Origin: Megaera sp965229545 | Lineage (GTDB): Bacteria; Pseudomonadota; Alphaproteobacteria; Rickettsiales; Rickettsiaceae | Assembly (NCBI GenBank): GCA_965229545.1 | Contig: OZ245887.1 | Coordinates: 682,001 to 746,000, forward strand | Reading direction: 5' to 3' | Length of the DNA stretch: 64,000 bases | Shown here: positions 59,123 through 64,000 of the stretch, in pieces | Numbering within the stretch: the stretch's first letter is position 1 | How the letters are laid out: every line of letters begins with the position of its first letter | The notes under the pieces: generated by a model | Told to the model about the DNA's origin: nothing | The model's database searches: none | What the model saw: the letters and a program-made list of their open reading frames with translations, nothing else | Position numbers and translations under genes: made by a program

Positions 59123-60492
59123 GAGTCTGTCATATAGTTTGTGTAAGTTGCAAAAGGATATAGTAGGAGATACTATAAAAAAGCAACTTAAATACAGAGG
59201 AAAAAATGGCAAAAAAATTAGCAGAAAAAGAAGTAGATATAAATACTAAATTAGTCGAAGAATTACTATCAAAAGCAGATCCATCTGAATTATTTGGTCG
59301 CGGGTGGATTATTTAATAAACTTAAAAAGCAAATTAGTAGAGAGAATTCTTGAAAGTGAATTAGAACACGATCTAGGTTATTCTAAACATAGTAAGATAA
59401 TCAAGAGCGATAATAATCGTCGCAACGGCAGTTATGAAAAAACGATTATAGATGACGACGGTCATCAGATTACCGTAGATGTTTCAAGGGGACAGGGAAG
59501 GAGAATTTGAACCTCAATTGATTCCTGAAGGAGTTAGGAGATTTAGTGGTTTTGATGATAAAGTGATTTTACTATATGCAAGATGGATGACTGTCAGTGA
59601 GATACATAGCCATTTAGAGGAGATATACCAGACCAATATTTCCAAGGACCTTATATCAACTGTCACTGACGGAGTAATAGAAGAAGTTACTACATGGCAA
59701 AACAGGTCCCTAGACGATGTATATCCAATATTATATTTGGATTGCATACACGTTAAAGCAAGGGATAATCATACAGTAATTAACAAAGCGGTATATCTTG
59801 CAATAGGTGTTAACATGGAAGGGAAAAAGGAATTACTGGGGATCTGGGTCGGTAAAAATGAAGGTTCCAAGTTTTGGATGCAGGTTGTAACTGAGCTAAA
59901 GAACAGAGGGATAAAACAGATATATGTAGCATGCGTTGATGGATTAAAAGGCTTTCCTGAAGCCATAAATAGCATTTATCCTAATACGATTGTACAACTC
60001 TGTATAGTACATATGGCGAGGAATTCTGTAAAATATGTTTCTTATAAGGATTTAAAAGCGGTCACAGCGGATCTTAAAAGGATTTACACTGCAAACAGCG
60101 AAGAAATAGGATATCTGGAGCTAAAATCGTTTGCTGCTAAATGGGATAATAAATATCCTGTGATCTCTGATATTTGGCAAAGGAATTGGAGCGGGATTAT
60201 TCCTCTTTTTGCTTTTCCTGATGAGATTAGGCGGGTAATTTATACTACCAATGCGATAGAATCGATAAATCGTCAAATCAGAAAAATCATCAACAATAAA
60301 AGGTTTTTTCCAGATGATAAGTCTATTTTAAAAATCGTATTTTTGGCTCTAAAAAATGCTGCCAAAAAATGGACCATGCCGATTAAAAATTGGTCTTTGG
60401 CATTGAATCAATTTGAAATTTTATGCGGGGATTTTAGGCATGATTTACTGGAATTAAAAAATACAACTTACACAAAATAAATTGATTGACTC
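59123..60492 (+). mobile_element. IS256-family element, copy C
   Basis: This 1370-bp element has both imperfect inverted ends. It shares with copy D two private changes, an extra T in GCAAATTAGTAG and Gly-to-Trp in YARWMTVSE, so C and D are sisters. I found no target duplication. It lies in the rpmI-rplT downstream region. Confidence 0.9.
59206..60480 (+). pseudogene. IS256 transposase, copy C (frame broken)
   Basis: It has the same two frame breaks as all other copies plus the extra T described above. The largest frame (59479-60480, 333 residues) holds all three catalytic acidic residues and the full C-terminus to LLELKNTTYTK. Confidence 0.88.
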
Positions 60493-60825
60493 ATTTTTGA
60501 AGATAAAGCCAAGAAAATACAGGAACATGATATAACTCAAAATCTAATCTATACTTCTCCTAATCAACTTGCGGCTATAACAGGGACCCTTGCTGCACCG
60601 CCTTATAACGGCTCAGGAGATCTAGCAGATCTCGTTAAAGCTTTGCAGATTAAAACATTTGATGTAATTCATATTTCCGAAGCCCTATCTATACTTAAAT
60701 TTGCAACAGTTACCGACGGTAATATCAAATTAACAAAAACCGGAAAACTTTTTGCAACTACAGAATTAGAAGAACGAAAACGAATCTTTGCTGAGCAGCT
60801 GAGTCAATCAATTTATTCTGTGTAA
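60493..60825 (+). pseudogene. ABC-transporter ATPase C-terminal (AAA-associated) domain relic
   Basis: One open frame of about 110 residues has no start of its own; it comes straight out of IS256 copy C. The part DLADLVKALQ, then HISEALSILKFATVTDGNIK and ELEERKRIFAEQL, fits the domain found behind the ATPase of NitT/TauT-type ABC transporters. The ATPase core is absent. The last eight codons are IS256 copy D. It is an isolated fragment between two inverted IS256 copies. Confidence 0.65.
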
Positions 60826-62170
60826 GTTGTATTTTTTAATTCCAGTAAATCATGCCTAAAATCCCCGCATAAAATTTCAAATTGATTCAATGCCAAAGAC
60901 CAATTTTTAATCGGCATGGTCCATTTTTTGGCAGCATTTTTTAGAGCCAAAAATACGATTTTTAAAATAGACTTATCATCTGGAAAAAACCTTTTATTGT
61001 TGATGATTTTTCTGATTTGACGATTTATCGATTCTATCGCATTGGTAGTATAAATTACCCGCCTAATCTCATCAGGAAAAGCAAAAAGAGGAATAATCCC
61101 GCTCCAATTCCTTTGCCAAATATCAGAGATCACAGGATATTTATTATCCCATTTAGCAGCAAACGATTTTAGCTCCAGATATCCTATTTCTTCGCTGTTT
61201 GCAGTGTAAATCCTTTTAAGATCCGCTGTGACCGCTTTTAAATCCTTATAAGAAACATATTTTACAGAATTCCTCGCCATATGTACTATACAGAGTTGTA
61301 CAATCGTATTAGGATAAATGCTATTTATGGCTTTAGGAAAGCCTTTTAATCCATCAACGCATGCTACATATATCTGTTTTATCCCTCTGTTCTTTAGCTC
61401 AGTTACAACCTGCATCCAAAACTTGGAACCTTCATTTTTACCGACCCAGATCCCCAGTAATTCCTTTTTCCCTTCCATGTTAACACCTATTGCAAGATAT
61501 ACCGCTTTGTTAATTACTGTATGATTATCCCTTGCTTTAACGTGTATGCAATCCAAATATAATATTGGATATACATCGTCTAGGGACCTGTTTTGCCATG
61601 TAGTAACTTCTTCTATTACTCCGTCAGTGACAGTTGATATAAGGTCCTTGGAAATATTGGTCTGGTATATCTCCTCTAAATGGCTATGTATCTCACTGAC
61701 AGTCATCCATCTTGCATATAGTAAAATCACTTTATCATCAAAACCACTAAATCTCCTAACTCCTTCAGGAATCAATTGAGGTTCAAATTCTCCTTCCCTG
61801 TCCCCTTGAAACATCTACGGTAATCTGATGACCGTCGTCATCTATAATCGTTTTTTCATAACTGCCGTTGCGACGATTATTATCGCTCTTGATTATCTTA
61901 CTATGTTTAGAATAACCTAGATCGTGTTCTAATTCACTTTCAAGAATTCTCTCTACTAATTTGCTTTTTAAGTTTATTAAATAATCCACCCGCGACCAAA
62001 TAATTCAGATGGATCTGCTTTTGATAGTAATTCTTCGACTAATTTAGTATTTATATCTACTTCTTTTTCTGCTAATTTTTTTGCCATTTTTTCCTCTGTA
62101 TTTAAGTTGCTTTTTTATAGTATCTCCTACTATATCCTTTTGCAACTTACACAAACTATATGACAGACTC
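60801..62170 (-). mobile_element. IS256-family element, copy D
   Basis: 1370 bp, inverted relative to copy C and almost identical to it. The left end is GAGTCAATCAATTTATTCTG and the right end is ...TATGACAGACTC. It cuts the histidine kinase gene at 62171. No target duplication was found. Confidence 0.9.
60813..62087 (-). pseudogene. IS256 transposase, copy D (frame broken)
   Basis: It shows the same three frame breaks as copy C. The main frame (60813-61814, 333 residues) keeps the catalytic residues and has a private Glu-to-Lys change (GFPKAIN). Confidence 0.88.
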
Positions 62171-63299
62171 GTTGAGGTAGATCTTCAAGTAATTTGACAT
62201 TAGCTTCATCAGCTCTTGGTTTTACAAACCTGAGGCTTGATAAAGCCAGTTTGTTTAGGTCCAAGTCAATTAATTCTACTTTTAGCTTATCTACTGAAGC
62301 TTTTGAAAAATCTAGAATATCATTTATTACACTTAATAGATGCTTTCCAGAATTATTTATATCATTTATATAATCTTTATATTGGGTGTTTTCTAATTTC
62401 CCGTAAGTTTCAGATAAAATCATTTCTGAAAATCCGATAATTGCATTGAGTGGGGTGCGTAATTCATGGCTTACATTTGCGAGGAACTGAGTTTTAGCAG
62501 AGCTTTCAGTTTCTGCTTTAATTTTTGCTTCTTCCAGTTCTCTATTAGTCTCAAATTGTTTATTGATAATTTTTTGAGCATAGTTTGTGTTATACATTAC
62601 AATAATAAAAAACACTAAGAATATCACAATAAAAGTTATGAATATCCTCTTTTCAAGGTAAGCAATATTGTTCCATTGATCTGTTACATTAGTGGTAATT
62701 TCGACAATACCGTCTACGCTAAATTCTCCGTTTTCAGAATCAATAATAGGAATATAAGTAATTATAAAGGATGTTTCATACTCTAATCCGTCTTGGTCAG
62801 TAACGATTGCTCTTGAAACTAGCATATTTCTAGTTTTTCCCCTTATAGCCTCTATTAATGGGTTTTTAGCAAAATATGAAGATAAAAAATACTTATCTAA
62901 AACTAGAATAAATTTATTGTATAGAGAAGCACTATCATTTAATCTAACATTTAAAAAATCATTAGATTGGCTTTCAATAAATTTTCTTCCGTTTTTATCG
63001 TATAAAGATATATTGCTCTTCAATTCCTCAAAAAATTGCGATGACTTTTGGGCAAACTCAATAAAATCTGGATCGGTCATTAATGATTCAAAGTCCTGGT
63101 TTTTTAGCTTAACTATAGCACTTTTATTGTGAGCCCATATTTTATGTTTGTATATTTCAGCGATTCTAGCATTCTGGTTAGAAATTTGTTTAATTACAAC
63201 TTCTTCTATCATGAAGTACCTATATAATACTATGTTGGCTATTATGTTTAAAAATAACCCAATAAATGATAATCTAATTATATGTTTATTCTGTATCAT
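62171..63299 (-). pseudogene. Sensor histidine kinase, 5' part, truncated by IS256
   Basis: 376 codons remain. The protein has a transmembrane helix at about 10-28, a periplasmic sensor region and a second helix at about 219-236. A coiled linker follows, then an H-box NVSHELRTPLNAIIGFSEM with the phospho-accepting His near 278. The H-box is of the PleC/PdhS/DivJ type used in alphaproteobacterial cell-cycle signalling. The ATP-binding domain (N, G boxes) is missing because IS256 copy D follows. The remaining protein could dimerise but cannot phosphorylate itself. The rest of the gene is not in the window. Confidence 0.88.
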
Positions 63300-63566
63300 T
63301 TAACGATAAAGCTATAGTACTGTGGTTGATTAAAATTATTAATAATATTAAAATATCAGAGTCCTATTAATAGCTCTAGACTTAAAAAACAATACCCAAA
63401 AAAATTCTTTAGAAACGTATAAACAGTTGCAAACTAGTTGTTTAATCAAAAAATAATTTTTTAAATTGACTGTTGTGCTATATTGGCATATACAAAGTTA
63501 GTAGTTCAGAGTCAATTACAGCTTAAATTAGACGTTTTTTCAATTTTAAAGACCATTTACTCAAAT
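63300..63566. other. Divergent intergenic region, 267 bp
   Basis: It lies between the divergent histidine kinase and AmpG-like genes. Apart from the promoter listed next, I see no gene or strong hairpin. Confidence 0.45.
63466..63494 (+). promoter_or_regulatory. Sigma-70-type promoter for the AmpG-like gene
   Basis: TTGACT (63466-63471), an exact 17-base spacer and TATACA (63489-63494), pointing to the gene starting at 63567. This is the best promoter match I noticed in the window. Confidence 0.5.
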
Positions 63567-64000
63567 ATGAGTGTATTAAAAATTTTTACAGATTATCGGC
63601 ATTTGCAAATTTTTATTTTAGCAATTTTTAGTGCAATGCCTCTTGGTATATTATATAGGGTTATTTCAGCGTGGTTAACAGAAGAACAAATTGCTCTTGC
63701 AGTAATAACTACCTTTTCAATATCTAAAATATTTTATTCATTAAAATTCTTGTGGGCTCCTATTATTGATCAGATAAAGATACCGATATTAGGAGAAATT
63801 GGCCATAGAAAAAGTTGGATGATTTTATGTGCCAGTGCTTTAGCTTTTGTTTTATTTTTAATGAGTAAATTAGATCCAAAGAGCTCACTAGCCGAATTAT
63901 ATGTTCTGGTTATCGCTCTTGGGGTGCTGTCAGCTACGTTTGATATTATTTTTGACGCTTTTAGGATAGATATTTTAGAAAAGGAAATGCAAGCTATAGG
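63567..64000 (+). CDS. AmpG-like muropeptide MFS transporter (partial)
   Basis: The first 144 codons of a membrane transporter run off the right edge. It starts MSVLKIFTDYRHLQIFILA and has several hydrophobic helices. The segment KFLWAPIIDQ followed by GHRKSWMILC matches the loop 2-3 motif of the AmpG family, which brings anhydro-muropeptides into the cytoplasm for recycling. Rickettsiales often have several AmpG paralogues, some with unclear substrates, so a different substrate is possible. Confidence 0.78.
   Translation, partial: MSVLKIFTDYRHLQIFILAIFSAMPLGILYRVISAWLTEEQIALAVITTFSISKIFYSLKFLWAPIIDQIKIPILGEIGHRKSWMILCASALAFVLFLMSKLDPKSSLAELYVLVIALGVLSATFDIIFDAFRIDILEKEMQAI

Noticed and set aside
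59123..62170. Functional composite transposon made by IS256 copies C and D
   Set aside because: The cargo is a gene fragment, both transposases have broken frames, and no target duplication flanks the unit. I report the layout but not a functional transposon.

Overview
The window looks like the chromosome of an obligate intracellular alphaproteobacterium of the order Rickettsiales, most likely family Rickettsiaceae (Rickettsia or a near relative such as 'Candidatus Megaira'; I cannot decide from sequence alone). The reasons are strong AT richness by eye, the mutM/ubiE/ubiB cluster, an LDH-like mdh, hscA-hscB, an autotransporter beta-domain of rickettsial type, many small gene fragments in several stages of decay, and a heavy load of insertion sequences.

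Layout. 1-5277: minus-strand peptidoglycan cluster ftsI-murE-murF-mraY (mraY runs off the left edge). 5570-13570: an IS-torn zone with an autotransporter C-terminus cut by IS630, an intact ugd, and a YhdP/AsmA-like gene carrying two IS630 copies in opposite orientation plus several frameshifts. 13544-19954: housekeeping block hemW, xth, a flavodoxin-fold reductase, ubiB, ubiE, mutM and a second xth. 20041-24565: IS630, a short leucine-rich-repeat-like gene, an unrecognised gene relic and a whole IS21 element. 24644-39145: radA (frameshifted), rsmD, tRNA-fMet, queA (frameshifted), an SbtA-like bicarbonate permease, mdh, rho, polA, hscA, hscB, tRNA-Arg, queF and a phasin. 39387-46012: remains of a protein of about 1,130 residues with pentapeptide repeats, broken by frameshifts and by a mosaic of IS630 and IS256 pieces. 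46275-48210: kdsB, tRNA-Lys, miaA. 48256-53068: a GNAT fragment followed by a nest of IS630, IS630, IS21 and IS256. 53155-57734: mrcA (PBP1A), an LpoA-like lipoprotein and rsmI. 57816-59105: two small exported proteins (one His-rich), rpmI and rplT. 59123-63299: two inverted IS256 copies bracketing an ABC-ATPase C-terminal relic and truncating a sensor histidine kinase. 63567-64000: start of an AmpG-like transporter.

How the genes work together. The strongest theme is the cell envelope: precursor synthesis (murE, murF, mraY), septal and side-wall synthases (ftsI, mrcA with its putative activator lpoA), muropeptide uptake (AmpG-like), and lipopolysaccharide or sugar precursors (kdsB, ugd). A second theme is tRNA modification (miaA, queF, broken queA). 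A third is DNA repair and replication (polA, two xth, mutM, broken radA).

The most striking property is IS activity. There are six full-length IS630 copies, four with an intact 343-codon transposase, all near-identical, plus two partial ones. There are two IS21 copies and four main IS256 copies. Several IS copies have flanks that do not belong together, which points to recombination between copies. All four IS256 copies carry the same two breaks in the transposase reading frame, suggesting either recoding or amplification of an already defective element.
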